Positions 1 through 8,753 of a stretch of DNA of 64,000 nt are shown one piece after another. The position numbers were made by a program, and so were the translations under genes. Source of the DNA: Sphingomonas sp. (GTDB lineage: Bacteria; Pseudomonadota; Alphaproteobacteria; Sphingomonadales; Sphingomonadaceae). Location of the stretch: NCBI RefSeq assembly GCF_024508665.1, contig NZ_JANINP010000004.1, forward strand, positions 124,001-188,000, given 5' to 3'. The notes under the pieces are model-generated. The model made no database searches and was not told the DNA's origin. It saw only the letters and a program-made list of their open reading frames with translations. Numbering within the stretch: the first letter of the stretch is position 1; every line of letters begins with the position of its first letter.

Positions 1-176
1 GTTCGGTGACGCCCGAGGCTAGCTTCATCGACGATCTCGGTGCCGACAGCCTCGACATCGTCGAGCTGGTCATGGCGTTCGAGGAAGAGTTCGGGGTCGA
101 AATCCCGGACGATGCCGCCGAGAAGATCACGACTGTCAACGACGCGATCACCTATATCGACGCGCATCAGGGCTGA
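1..176 (+). CDS. acpP: acyl carrier protein (5'-truncated by window edge)
   Basis: Carrier of growing acyl chains in fatty acid synthesis, acting in the cytoplasm. The readable C-terminal 57 residues contain the phosphopantetheine attachment motif [10 protein letters not shown], where the Ser carries the prosthetic group, followed by the acidic helix [12 protein letters not shown] typical of AcpP. The reading frame begins at base 3 and ends at TGA 174-176, so about the first 20 residues lie outside the window. fabF follows 118 bp downstream on the same strand, which is the usual acpP-fabF arrangement. The call is secure; only the start is missing. Confidence 0.96.
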   Translation, partial: SVTPEASFIDDLGADSLDIVELVMAFEEEFGVEIPDDAAEKITTVNDAITYIDAHQG

Positions 177-294
177 GCCCTCTTTTCCGTGGCTGACGGC
201 CGCGGGCGTATAGAGTAACGAGCGGCTCCCCGTCCCAGGGTTACCCAGGGCCGGGGGGCCGTTTCGCTGTAAGAGACTTGGATTGGAGAAAACC

Positions 295-1554
295 ATGCGG
301 CGCGTAGTCGTGACCGGCCTGGGCCTGGTGACCCCCCTTGGGGCGGATGTCGAGACGACCTGGAAGAACATCATCGCGGCCAAATCGGGCGCGGGGACGA
401 TCACCAAGTTCGATGCGACCGACTTCCACAGCAATTATGCCTGCGAAGTGAAGCCGGCCGACCACGAATATGGCTTCGATCCCGACAAGCGCGTCGACCA
501 CAAGGTCCAGCGCCAGGTCGATCCGTTCATCGTCTATGGCATCGATGCCGCCGGCCAGGCGCTCGAAGATGCCGGGCTGACCGAGATGAGCGAAGAAGAG
601 CGTTTTCGCGCGGGGTGCTCGATCGGGTCGGGAATCGGCGGCCTGCCGGGCATCGAGAGCGAATCGCTGGTGCTCGCCGCAAAGGGACCCAAGCGCGTCT
701 CGCCGCACTTCGTCCATGGCCGCCTAATCAACCTGATCACCGGTCAGGTGCAGATCAAATACGGCCTGATGGGCCCCAACCATGCCGTCGTCACGGCCTG
801 TTCGACCGGCGCGCATTCGATCGGCGACGCCGCGCGGATGATCGCGATGGACGATGCCGACGTCATGCTTGCCGGCGGCTCGGAAGGCGCGATCTGCCCG
901 ATCGGCATCGCCGGGTTCGGCCAAGCACGCGCGCTGTCGACCGGCTTCCGCGACGAGCCGTGGCGCGCGAGTCGTCCCTATGACCGGGATCGCGACGGCT
1001 TCGTCATGGGCGAGGGCGCCGGCGTCGTCTGCCTCGAGGAATATGAGCACGCCAAGAAGCGCGGCGCCAAGATCTATGCCGAGGTCGTCGGCTATGGCCT
1101 GTCGGGCGATGCCTATCACGTCACCGCGCCGCACCCCGAAGGATCGGGCGCGTTCCGCTCGATGGAAATGGCGATGCGCAAGTCGGGCCTCGACCTGAGT
1201 GACATCGACTATATCAACGCCCACGGCACCTCGACTCCGCTGGGCGATGAGCTTGAGCTCAACGCCGTGCGCCGGTTGTTCGGCAACAACATCGCCAATC
1301 TGTCGATGTCGTCGACCAAGTCGGCGATCGGTCATCTGCTCGGTGGCGCCGGTGCGGTCGAATCGATCTTCTGCATTCTCGCGCTGCGCGACCAGATCGT
1401 TCCGCCGACGCTCAACCTCGACAATCCGAGCGACAATTGCGCGGGCGTCGACCTCGTCCCGCACGTCGCCAAGGAGCGCCAGGTCAAGGCGGTGCTCAAC
1501 AATTCGTTCGGCTTCGGCGGCACCAATGCCAGCCTGGTGATGAAGGCGATCTGA
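295..1554 (+). CDS. fabF: beta-ketoacyl-ACP synthase II
   Basis: Condensing enzyme that elongates acyl-ACP with malonyl-ACP in type II fatty acid synthesis. The 419-residue thiolase-fold protein shows the full Cys-His-His triad: Cys169 in VVTACSTGAHS, His310 in NAHGTSTPLGD and His347 in SAIGHLLGGAGAVE. The C-terminal NNSFGFGGTNAS loop is intact. An in-frame TTG at 283 exists, but ATG 295 is preceded by TTGGAGAAAACC, a good ribosome site, so I start there. It lies between acpP and mltG, with only 7 bp to mltG, so the three genes are probably one transcript. Confidence 0.97.
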   Translation: MRRVVVTGLGLVTPLGADVETTWKNIIAAKSGAGTITKFDATDFHSNYACEVKPADHEYGFDPDKRVDHKVQRQVDPFIVYGIDAAGQALEDAGLTEMSEEERFRAGCSIGSGIGGLPGIESESLVLAAKGPKRVSPHFVHGRLINLITGQVQIKYGLMGPNHAVVTACSTGAHSIGDAARMIAMDDADVMLAGGSEGAICPIGIAGFGQARALSTGFRDEPWRASRPYDRDRDGFVMGEGAGVVCLEEYEHAKKRGAKIYAEVVGYGLSGDAYHVTAPHPEGSGAFRSMEMAMRKSGLDLSDIDYINAHGTSTPLGDELELNAVRRLFGNNIANLSMSSTKSAIGHLLGGAGAVESIFCILALRDQIVPPTLNLDNPSDNCAGVDLVPHVAKERQVKAVLNNSFGFGGTNASLVMKAI

Positions 1555-1561
1555 TCCCGCC

Positions 1562-2551
1562 ATGGCCAGGAAGAAGCGTGGCGGCGGCCGGTTCGGATGC
1601 CTTGGCCTAGTCGCCGCGTTGCTACTCGTCCTGGGCGGTGTCTGGCTGGTCCATAGCTGGGGCGGCCGCGGGCCGCTGGAAAAGAATGTCACCGTCTCGA
1701 TCGCTCCTGGCACCAGCCTCAACAAGGCTGCCGAGCAGTTGGAGCAGGCCGGTGCGATCTCCTCCGCCAGCCGCTTCACCTTGCTCGCCAAGGTCTTCGG
1801 CGGCGGCGCCGGGATCAAGGCGGGCGAGTATCGCATTCCAGCACATCTCAGCCAGTCGGACATCCTGAAGCTGCTGCAAGGCGGCAAGACGCTCCAGCGC
1901 TTCATCACCATTCCCGAAGGCTGGCCGTCGATCATGGCGCAAGAGCGGCTGATGGCGATGTCCGAGCTGACCGGAAAGATCGAGGTGCCCGCGGAAGGGT
2001 CACTGTTGCCGGACAGCTACAGTTTCGAACGTGGCGACAGTCGTGCGGCGATCGTCGCGCGAATGCAGCGCGCAATGTCGCTGTATCTCGACCAGGCCTG
2101 GGCGAAGCGCTCGCCGACGACCGTTGCCAAGACGCCGCGCGAGGCGCTGATCCTCGCGTCGATCGTCGAGAAGGAAACCGGCAAGCCGTCGGAGCGGCGG
2201 ATGGTGGCGGCGGTGTACTCGAACCGGTTGAAGCGCGGCATGCCGCTGCAAGCCGATCCGACGGTTATCTACCCGGTGACCAAGGGCAAGCCGCTCGGCC
2301 GGCGTATCCTGCGTTCGGAGCTCGAGGCGAATAACGGCTATAATACCTATGCGATGACCGGCTTGCCTAAGGGCCCAATCGCCAATCCAGGGCGAGCGTC
2401 GATCGATGCGGTGCTCAACCCGGCGGAGTCGCAGGCGCTCTATTTCGTCGCGGATGGAACGGGCGGGCACGTGTTCGCGGATACGCTCGAACAGCATAAC
2501 GCCAATGTGCAGAAGTGGTACGCGATCCGGAGGGCAAGGGGGGAGATGTAG
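1562..2551 (+). CDS. mltG: endolytic murein transglycosylase MltG (YceG family)
   Basis: Inner-membrane lytic transglycosylase that cleaves nascent glycan strands and is thought to terminate peptidoglycan polymerisation. The 329-residue protein has a basic N-terminus followed by one membrane anchor (about residues 12-30), a LysM-like region, and the YceG catalytic block with ASIVEKETG, where Glu203 is the likely general acid. The later ADPTVIYPVTKG and TGLPKGPIANPG motifs are family hallmarks. It begins 7 bp after fabF, and the pairing of fabF/acpP with mltG is common in proteobacteria. A large palindromic element follows immediately and could act as terminator. Confidence 0.95.
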   Translation: MARKKRGGGRFGCLGLVAALLLVLGGVWLVHSWGGRGPLEKNVTVSIAPGTSLNKAAEQLEQAGAISSASRFTLLAKVFGGGAGIKAGEYRIPAHLSQSDILKLLQGGKTLQRFITIPEGWPSIMAQERLMAMSELTGKIEVPAEGSLLPDSYSFERGDSRAAIVARMQRAMSLYLDQAWAKRSPTTVAKTPREALILASIVEKETGKPSERRMVAAVYSNRLKRGMPLQADPTVIYPVTKGKPLGRRILRSELEANNGYNTYAMTGLPKGPIANPGRASIDAVLNPAESQALYFVADGTGGHVFADTLEQHNANVQKWYAIRRARGEM

Positions 2552-2559
2552 CACTAAAC

Positions 2560-2693
2560 CCCTCTCCCTTTGGGAGAGGGAAGGGGCCCGCTCGCATAGC
2601 GAGTGGGAAGGGTGAGGGTGGGGTAGAATGGCCCAGGCACCCTCACCCTTCCGCCGACTTCGTCGGCTCCCTCCCTCTCCCAACGGGAGAGGG
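2560..2693. repeat. compound palindromic element between convergent mltG and eda
   Basis: Nested inverted repeats fill the gap. A perfect 9-bp hairpin CCCTCTCCC/GGGAGAGGG lies at 2560-2580 and again at 2673-2693. A perfect 13-bp stem (2608-2620 with 2638-2650) sits in the centre. Two smaller hairpins lie between them, at 2591-2603 (CTCGC/GCGAG) and 2654-2666 (CCGAC/GTCGG). The whole can fold on either strand and probably ends both convergent transcripts. Related, more degenerate copies lie at 18636-18779 and, as a half element, at 7166-7187. It looks like a dispersed REP/MITE-like family rather than a simple terminator. Confidence 0.85.
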
Positions 2694-2696
2694 AAT

Positions 2697-3311
2697 TTAA
2701 CGCAACGCCGCCGCCGCTCGCGCCTTAGCCTCGACCTCTTCCGGCGTGCCCGAACACACCCAGCTACCGCCCACACAGAGCACCGGTTCGAACGCCAGCC
2801 ATTCGCTCGCATTCGCCTCGGTGATCCCGCCGGTCGGGCAGAATTTGCACTGATAGAACGGTGCCGCCAGGCTCTTGAGCGCCTTCAGCCCGCCATTGGC
2901 CTCTGCCGGGAAGAATTTGAAGTGCGTGAGCCCGAGATCGAGTCCGCGCATCAGGTCGGCCGAATTGGCGATACCCGGCAGATAGGGGACGCCGCTGGCG
3001 ATGATCGGTTCGGCGAGTCGCTCTGTCAGGCCGGGCGACACGATGAACTCGGCGCCCGCGTCCATTGCCTGCGCGAACTGGTCGGGATTAATGACGGTAC
3101 CCGCACCGACGATCGCACCGGGGACCTTCTTCATCTCGCGGATCGCATCGAGTGCCACGGGCGTGCGCATCGTCACTTCGAGCGCAGGCAGGCCGCCTTT
3201 GACCAAGGCTTCGGCGAGCGGCCGCGCCGTCGCCAGGTCCTCAATCACGATTACCGGGATGACCGGCGCCGCCAGCATGATGCGTTCGATCGGATTGGCG
3301 GTGTCGCTCAC
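2697..3311 (-). CDS. eda: 2-dehydro-3-deoxy-6-phosphogluconate (KDPG) aldolase
   Basis: Last enzyme of the Entner-Doudoroff pathway; it splits KDPG into pyruvate and glyceraldehyde-3-phosphate. The 204-residue TIM-barrel shows Glu45 in LPALEVTMRTP and the Schiff-base Lys132 in LTHFKFFPAE, plus the IVGAGTV phosphate loop and the CPTGGI motif. The start codon is GTG, overlapping the glk stop as GTGA, so translation is likely coupled to glk. It is the final gene of the minus-strand operon zwf-pgl-edd-glk-eda and is followed by the compound palindromic element. Confidence 0.97.
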   Translation of the reverse strand: MSDTANPIERIMLAAPVIPVIVIEDLATARPLAEALVKGGLPALEVTMRTPVALDAIREMKKVPGAIVGAGTVINPDQFAQAMDAGAEFIVSPGLTERLAEPIIASGVPYLPGIANSADLMRGLDLGLTHFKFFPAEANGGLKALKSLAAPFYQCKFCPTGGITEANASEWLAFEPVLCVGGSWVCSGTPEEVEAKARAAAALR

Positions 3312-4276
3312 TTGGCATGCTCCTGGGCAAAGGCTGCCGCGGCGCCGTAAAGGCCGGGCTGGGGATGGGTGATCAGCTTGACCGGCGTGCCGGCCATCAT
3401 CTGTTGGAACCGGCCCTTGGCGGTGAAGCGTTCGGAAAAGCCCGACCGCGCGAAATGCTCCTTGAGCTTCAGGCCCAGGCCACCGGCGATGACGACATCC
3501 TTCGCGCCCTGCATCAGCGCGAGGTCGCCGGCGAACGCGCCGAGCGCGAGCACGAAGCGGTCGAGCGCGGCGATCGCCAGGCTGTCCGATCCTTCGAACG
3601 CCATCGTCCAGATCGTCTTGTCGTCGAGATGACGGATCGCCTTTCCTTCGATCTCGGCCAGCGTCTCGTAGATCGCGACGATCGCCGGTCCGGCGCAGAT
3701 CCGCTCGGCCGACACGCGAGTGAACGTCTTGCGCAACCGCTTGAGGATAGCGTCCTCGAACGCATCGAGCGGCGCGAAATCGACATGGCCGCCTTCGGTC
3801 GACAGGACGTGATAGGTGCCGCCGGCGTGCAGCACCCCCGCCACGCCCAAGCCCGTGCCCGGCCCGCAGATCGAGGTCACGCCGGCGCGCGCCAATGGCC
3901 GCTTGGGACCGCAGATATGCTGGAAATGTTCCTCGGGTAGCTGCGCCACCGCATGCGCGATCGCGCCGAAATCATTGACGATGACATAGGTGTCGGCGCC
4001 AAGCCGCTCGGGGATCAGCGCGGGGCGGATGATCCAGGGATTGTTGGTGAGCTTGATGACGTCGCCCCCAACGGGCGAGGCAACGGCAATCGCCGCCGCC
4101 TTGGGCAGATCGCGGCCGAGCTGACGGCCGAAATCCTGCCATGCTGTCTGCAGCGAGGCGTGTTCGGCGGTCTTCTGGGTGACTTCCGGTCCCAGCGAGA
4201 CGACCTTGCCGTCCGCCACCTCGGCGATGGCAAAGCGGGCGTGGGTGCCCCCGATATCGACTGCGACGACTTCCAT
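3308..4276 (-). CDS. glk: glucokinase
   Basis: ATP-dependent phosphorylation of glucose to glucose-6-phosphate, feeding zwf. The 322-residue protein begins MEVVAVDIGGTHARF, the phosphate-1 motif of bacterial Glk (ROK/hexokinase fold). It has the adenosine loop around ICGPGTGLGVAGV and the glucose-binding EGGHVDFAP. The frame is open upstream to 4399, but that extension only reads through a palindromic repeat. ATG 4276 has GGAGGAG-type spacing (GAGGAGACAT), so I start there. It sits between edd and eda with a 185-bp repeat-filled gap to edd. Confidence 0.96.
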   Translation of the reverse strand: MEVVAVDIGGTHARFAIAEVADGKVVSLGPEVTQKTAEHASLQTAWQDFGRQLGRDLPKAAAIAVASPVGGDVIKLTNNPWIIRPALIPERLGADTYVIVNDFGAIAHAVAQLPEEHFQHICGPKRPLARAGVTSICGPGTGLGVAGVLHAGGTYHVLSTEGGHVDFAPLDAFEDAILKRLRKTFTRVSAERICAGPAIVAIYETLAEIEGKAIRHLDDKTIWTMAFEGSDSLAIAALDRFVLALGAFAGDLALMQGAKDVVIAGGLGLKLKEHFARSGFSERFTAKGRFQQMMAGTPVKLITHPQPGLYGAAAAFAQEHAK

Positions 4277-4300
4277 ATGTCTCCTCAACCTCTCCCAAAC

Positions 4301-4376
4301 CGTCATCCCAGCGAAAGCTGGGATCTTATGCCGTATTGGACACACGCTTGAGACCCCAGCTTTCGCTGGGGTGACG
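4301..4376. repeat. REPIN-like palindromic element, copy 1 (edd-glk gap)
   Basis: Two inverted arms of the form CGTCATCCCAGCGAAAGCTG and its complement (…CAGCTTTCGCTGGGGTGACG), each containing its own small hairpin CCCAGC/GCTGGG, are separated by about 20 bp. Three related copies occur at 28313-28392, 39459-39540 (degenerate) and 55421-55497. When read in frame upstream of glk it gives a protein-like tail (VTPAKAGV…PAFAGMT), a well-known artefact of this repeat class. It lies inside the ED operon. Confidence 0.9.
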
Positions 4377-4391
4377 GCTAGCATTTTTTGA

Positions 4392-4455
4392 TCGCACAAA
4401 GACGCAAAGAGCCGAAGAAGAGAGAGCAGCTTTGCGCCTTCGCGTCTTTGTGCGA
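4392..4455. repeat. long inverted repeat (GCACAAAGACGCAAAG family)
   Basis: The left arm TCGCACAAAGACGCAAAG (4392-4409) is mirrored by a right arm ending GCGTCTTTGTGCGA (to 4455), with a second nested match CTTTGCGCCTT near 4430. It is unrelated in sequence to the adjacent REPIN, and its right end lies 6 bp before the edd stop codon. Only one copy is seen in this window. It may shape mRNA processing between edd and glk. Confidence 0.75.
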
Positions 4456-4461
4456 GTCAAA

Positions 4462-6273
4462 TCATAACCCAGCGCCCGCGAAAATCGCCGAAGCGCCCAA
4501 TTCCGCTTCGTCGGCCGCGCCACGGAAAAGGCCGAACAACTCACGGCCCATACCTTCGGCAGCCGGCGGGCATTCGGCAAGATCGCGCGCATCCCATTCG
4601 ACCGCATCGACCAGCGCGTCGAGCGTGCCGTTCACCGCGTCGAGCCGGATGACGTCGCCGTCGCGCACGCGGCCGAGCGGACCGCCGCCCAAGGCCTCGG
4701 GCGAGCAATGGATCGCGGCGGGGACCTTGCCCGATGCGCCGGACATACGCCCGTCAGTGACCAGAGCGACGCGGTGGCCCTTGTTTTGCAGCACACCCAA
4801 AGGCGGGGTCAGTTTGTGCAATTCGGGCATGCCGTTGGCGCGGGGACCTTGAAAGCGCATCACCACGACGACGTCGCGATCGAGTTCGCCCGCCTTGAAC
4901 GCCGCCTGGACGTCGGCCTGGTCGTGGAACACGCGGGCAGGCGCCTCGACGACCCAGCGATCCTGGTCGACCGCCGATACCTTGATGCAGGCGCGGCCGA
5001 GATTGCCGGTCAGAATGCGGAATCCGCCTTCGGCTGAGAAGGGATTGCCCGCCGGTCGCAGGATCGTTTCGTCGCCGCTAGCACCGGGATCCTCCCAGCG
5101 CAGGCCATCGCCATCGACCACCGGGCGCTTGCCGTAATCGGCGAAATCGCCCGCAACGGTGAGGATATCGCCGTGCAGCAAGCCGGCGCCGAGCAATTCG
5201 CGGATCACGAACGGCATGCCGCCGGCATCCTCGAACCCGTTCACATCGGCCGATCCGTTGGGATAAACACGCGCGACAAGCGGCACGACGCGGCTCAATT
5301 GATCGAAATCTTCCCAATCGATCACGATCCCCGCCGCGCGCGCGATTGCCGGCAGATGGATCAGATGATTGGTCGATCCGCCCGTCGCCAGCAGGCCGAC
5401 CGCGGCGTTGACGATCGCGCGTTCGTCGACACAATGCCCGAGCGGACGGTAGTCGTCACCGTCCCAACCTATCTCGGCGAGACGATGCACCGCCGCGCGG
5501 CTCAATTCCTGGCGTAACTTGGTGCCGGGATTGGCGAAGGCGGCGCCGGGCATGTGCAGGCCCATCACCTCCATCATCATCTGGTTGGTATTGGCGGTGC
5601 CGTAAAAGGTGCAGGTGCCCTTCGAATGATAGGCGCCGATCTCCGCTTCGAGCAGTTCCTCGCGGCCGACTTTTCCTTCGGCGAATTGCTCGCGCACCGC
5701 CGCCTTGGCCTTGTTGGGGATGCCGGTCCGCATCGGTCCGCCGGGGACCAGAATCGTCGGCAAATGGCCGAAACGCAGCGAACCCATCAGCAAACCGGGC
5801 ACGATCTTGTCGCAAATGCCGAGCAAAGCGGCGCCCTCGAACAGGCCGTGGGTCAGCGCGATTGCGGTCGACAGCGCGATCGTGTCGCGGCTGAACAGCG
5901 ACAGCTCCATGCCCGGATAGCCCTGGGTCACGCCGTCGCACATTGCAGGTACGCCGCCGGCGACCTGCGCGGTCGCGCCGACCTCGCGCGCCCAGACCTT
6001 CATCTGCTCAGGATAGCGATAATAGACGGCATGCGCCGACAGCATGTCGTTGTAGGACGTGACGATGCCGATATTCATTGCGGCATTCGTCTTCATCGCG
6101 TCGCGATCTTCCTCGGTTCCTGCATAGCCGTGCGCGAGGTTGGCGCAGCCTAGCGTCGCACGCGATCGCGACCCGCGGTCGCGCTCACGCTCGATCAGAT
6201 CGAGATAGGCGCGGCGAGTCGGACGCGAGCGTTCTATGATGCGGGCCGTGACGGCGGAAATTGCCGGATTCAT
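4462..6273 (-). CDS. edd: 6-phosphogluconate dehydratase
   Basis: Fe-S dehydratase converting 6-phosphogluconate to KDPG, the defining step of the Entner-Doudoroff pathway. The 603-residue length is normal for Edd. The IlvD/Edd-family cysteines are visible in [20 protein letters not shown] and [14 protein letters not shown], and the C-terminal domain has [17 protein letters not shown]. The Edd-specific [17 protein letters not shown] block separates it from the paralogous ilvD at 46642. It is transcribed between pgl (155-bp gap, in which I see no gene) and glk. Confidence 0.97.
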   Translation of the reverse strand: MNPAISAVTARIIERSRPTRRAYLDLIERERDRGSRSRATLGCANLAHGYAGTEEDRDAMKTNAAMNIGIVTSYNDMLSAHAVYYRYPEQMKVWAREVGATAQVAGGVPAMCDGVTQGYPGMELSLFSRDTIALSTAIALTHGLFEGAALLGICDKIVPGLLMGSLRFGHLPTILVPGGPMRTGIPNKAKAAVREQFAEGKVGREELLEAEIGAYHSKGTCTFYGTANTNQMMMEVMGLHMPGAAFANPGTKLRQELSRAAVHRLAEIGWDGDDYRPLGHCVDERAIVNAAVGLLATGGSTNHLIHLPAIARAAGIVIDWEDFDQLSRVVPLVARVYPNGSADVNGFEDAGGMPFVIRELLGAGLLHGDILTVAGDFADYGKRPVVDGDGLRWEDPGASGDETILRPAGNPFSAEGGFRILTGNLGRACIKVSAVDQDRWVVEAPARVFHDQADVQAAFKAGELDRDVVVVMRFQGPRANGMPELHKLTPPLGVLQNKGHRVALVTDGRMSGASGKVPAAIHCSPEALGGGPLGRVRDGDVIRLDAVNGTLDALVDAVEWDARDLAECPPAAEGMGRELFGLFRGAADEAELGASAIFAGAGL

Positions 6274-6428
6274 GGTCTTGGGGTCCGTTTGCCAGGAGCC
6301 GGACGTGCCAGCTCTTTCAACTTCGTCCTAGACCTACCCAACGTCCGGGCAAGCCCGCGCGCCTCACGGGGCGACGGAAATTCGTATGCGCTGAAATCGG
6401 TGCTGATCTCTCGGCGGCCTGACCGTGC

Positions 6429-7142
6429 CTATGGCGCCCAATGGATGTCGACAGGGAGTTCGGTATCGGCGAGCACGCGCCCGATCGGATAAGACGAGCT
6501 CGGTCCCTGGCTGATCGCGTCTTCCAGCACCTTCTTCTTGTCGGCACCGGTGATCGCGATGATCACCGCCGCCGACGAGACGATCGCGGCGCGGCTGAGG
6601 GTCACGCGCGCGACGGGTGCTTCCGGGGGCAGCGGATCGGGCATGACGCCGAGCATCCGGCGTTCCTTGGGGCCGTTCAGCGCCTCGTCGAAATCCGGGC
6701 CCGGGAAGATCGAGGCCGTGTGACCATCGGCGCCGATGCCGAGCAAGCAGAGGTCGAGCGGCCAGTGCAGGTCCTGCGTCAGCGCGTCGGCCGAACGACC
6801 GGCCGCCTTATAATCCGCGGTTGCTTGCGGCACGATCGGCATGACGCGCGCGCCGAGCGGCAGGAAGGTCTTCGCTATCATCGTCACATTGGACAGAGGA
6901 TCGCCGAGGGGCACAATGCGCTCGTCACCCGGGATGATCGTAACGCGCTTCCACTCAAGCTTCGCCTTGGCCAACCGCTCATAGACCGGGATCGGCGTCT
7001 TGCCGCCGGCCAGCGCGATGACCGCGCCGCCGCGCGCTTCGATGGCGCTTTCGATGATGAAGCCGATATCGCCGGCGACGGCATCCGCCATCTCGTCGGT
7101 ATCGTCATATTCCCACCATTCGATTTCTTCGTTCGCTGCCAT
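6429..7142 (-). CDS. pgl: 6-phosphogluconolactonase
   Basis: Hydrolyses 6-phosphogluconolactone, the product of Zwf, to 6-phosphogluconate. The 237-residue DevB/NagB-fold protein shows LAGGKTPIPVYERLA near the N-terminus, the IIPGDERIVPLGDPLSN motif and the LGIGADGHTASIFPG active-site loop. ATG 7142 has an AGAGAG purine stretch upstream. It lies 57 bp after zwf, a gap that contains a half palindrome at 7166-7187, and before edd in the same operon. Confidence 0.96.
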   Translation of the reverse strand: MAANEEIEWWEYDDTDEMADAVAGDIGFIIESAIEARGGAVIALAGGKTPIPVYERLAKAKLEWKRVTIIPGDERIVPLGDPLSNVTMIAKTFLPLGARVMPIVPQATADYKAAGRSADALTQDLHWPLDLCLLGIGADGHTASIFPGPDFDEALNGPKERRMLGVMPDPLPPEAPVARVTLSRAAIVSSAAVIIAITGADKKKVLEDAISQGPSSSYPIGRVLADTELPVDIHWAP

Positions 7143-7165
7143 GTGTAGCTCTCTTTTTGCGCTAG

Positions 7166-7187
7166 CCCTCTCCTGCTTGCGGGAGGG
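7166..7187. repeat. half copy of the CCCTCTCCC palindrome family (zwf-pgl gap)
   Basis: CCCTCTCC and GGGAGGG pair across a short loop, matching the outer hairpin of the compound element at 2560-2693. It lies between zwf and pgl within the ED operon and could modulate read-through or mRNA stability. Confidence 0.55.
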
Positions 7188-7198
7188 TAATTAGAAAC

Positions 7199-8668
7199 TC
7201 AATCGTCCTGCCACGTCACGCCATCGCGCTCGGTCAGCGCGATCGAGGTCGACGGGCCCCAACTGCCCGAGGCGTAGCTCTTGGGCTTCATGTCGTTGGC
7301 GGCCCAGCCGGCGCGGATCGCGTCGGTCCAGGCCCATTGCGCTTCGACCTCGTCGCGGCGGACAAACAACGTCTGGTCGCCCTCGATCAGGTCGAGCAGC
7401 AGCCGCTCATAAGCGATGCGGCGGCGCGCGCCGGCGAATTCGGCGTCGAGGCTGAGGTTGAGCGGAACCTCGCGCAGATGGATCCCTTCGCGATCGAGTC
7501 CCGGCTCCTTCGCCATCACCAGCATCTGGATATATTCTTCGGGCTGCAGACGGATGATCAGTTTGTTGGGCTGCAACAGGCCGCCCCGGCCGGCGAACAT
7601 CGAATGCGGCACGGGCTTGAACTGGATCGCGATCTCGCTGCGGCGGACCGCCATGCGCTTACCGGTGCGGAGATAGAAGGGCACACCCTGCCAGCGCCAA
7701 TTGTCGATCCGCGTCTTGATCGCGACGAAGGTCTCGGTGGTCGACGGCTTGCCGAGCTCGTCGAGATAGCCCTTGACGATCTCGCCGCCGACCGCGCCGG
7801 GGCCGTATTGGCCGGTGACGGTGTTCTGCGGCACTTCCTCGGGCGTCATGACGTGCAGGCTGCGGAAAACCTTCGCCTTTTCGTCGCGGATCGAATCCTT
7901 GTCGTAACGGGCAGGGGGCTCCATCGCGATCAAGGCGACGAGCTGGAGGATATGGTTGGTGACCATGTCGCGGAGCGCGCCGGCGCCGTCATAATAGCCG
8001 GCGCGCTCCTCAAGCCCGACCGTCTCGGCGACGGTGATCTGGATGTTGTCGATCCCTTGCGCGTTCCATACCGGCTCGAAGAACGAATTGCCGAAGCGCA
8101 GCGCCAGAATGTTCTGGACGGTTTCCTTGCCGAGATAATGGTCGATCCGGAAAATCCGGTCCTCGGGGAAGACCGCGGCAACCGCGTCGTTGATTTCACG
8201 GCTCGAGGCGAGGTCGTAACCGAGCGGCTTTTCCAGTCCGATGCGGACATTGCCATGCGCGAGACCGGCGCCGTGGAGCCCCTTGATCGTCGGCTCGAAC
8301 AGGCTAGGCGCGGTCGACAGGAAGATCGCCAGGCCCTTCGACGTATCGCCGAGCTCGTCGGACAGGTCCTTGAAATGATCGGCCTGGGTCGCGTCGAGCG
8401 CCTGATAGTTCAGCCGCTTGAGGAACGAGGCGATCTTGTCTTTGTCCTTGCGATCGTTGGGCAAATATTTGTCGAGCGCTTCCTTGGCGAATTTTCGGAA
8501 GGCGTCGTCCTCAAAGACCGTCCGCGCGGTGCCGGTGATCGTCATGTCGGCGGGCAACAATCCGTCTTCATCGAGGCCGTAGAGCGAGGGCAGCAGCATG
8601 CGCTGCGACAAATCCCCGGTCGCGCCGAACAGCAGCAATTTGTCTAGCGGCTGGCGCGTTCCGGGCAT
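7199..8668 (-). CDS. zwf: glucose-6-phosphate 1-dehydrogenase
   Basis: Oxidises glucose-6-phosphate to 6-phosphogluconolactone with reduction of NAD(P)+. The 489-residue protein has the nucleotide-binding LLLFGATGDLSQRMLLPSLY at its N-terminus, the EKPLGYD motif and the substrate-binding signature RIDHYLGKE. The frame is open to 8704, but ATG 8668 follows GAGGAAAACCAG, a clear ribosome site. It is the first gene of the minus-strand operon zwf-pgl-edd-glk-eda; argC lies 85 bp upstream on the same strand, so a promoter or read-through in that gap is expected. Confidence 0.97.
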   Translation of the reverse strand: MPGTRQPLDKLLLFGATGDLSQRMLLPSLYGLDEDGLLPADMTITGTARTVFEDDAFRKFAKEALDKYLPNDRKDKDKIASFLKRLNYQALDATQADHFKDLSDELGDTSKGLAIFLSTAPSLFEPTIKGLHGAGLAHGNVRIGLEKPLGYDLASSREINDAVAAVFPEDRIFRIDHYLGKETVQNILALRFGNSFFEPVWNAQGIDNIQITVAETVGLEERAGYYDGAGALRDMVTNHILQLVALIAMEPPARYDKDSIRDEKAKVFRSLHVMTPEEVPQNTVTGQYGPGAVGGEIVKGYLDELGKPSTTETFVAIKTRIDNWRWQGVPFYLRTGKRMAVRRSEIAIQFKPVPHSMFAGRGGLLQPNKLIIRLQPEEYIQMLVMAKEPGLDREGIHLREVPLNLSLDAEFAGARRRIAYERLLLDLIEGDQTLFVRRDEVEAQWAWTDAIRAGWAANDMKPKSYASGSWGPSTSIALTERDGVTWQDD

Positions 8669-8753
8669 CTGGTTTTCCTCGTTTAGACCGTTGGTCCTGC
8701 GCATCTCGCAGGGGGGTGTATGTGGAGACCGGCGAGAATTTAGGGGCGCGCGC

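Noticed and set aside
4277..4399. N-terminal extension of glk (41 codons)
   Set aside because: It translates the REPIN and has no ribosome site; ATG 4276 has a good one and the family N-terminus.
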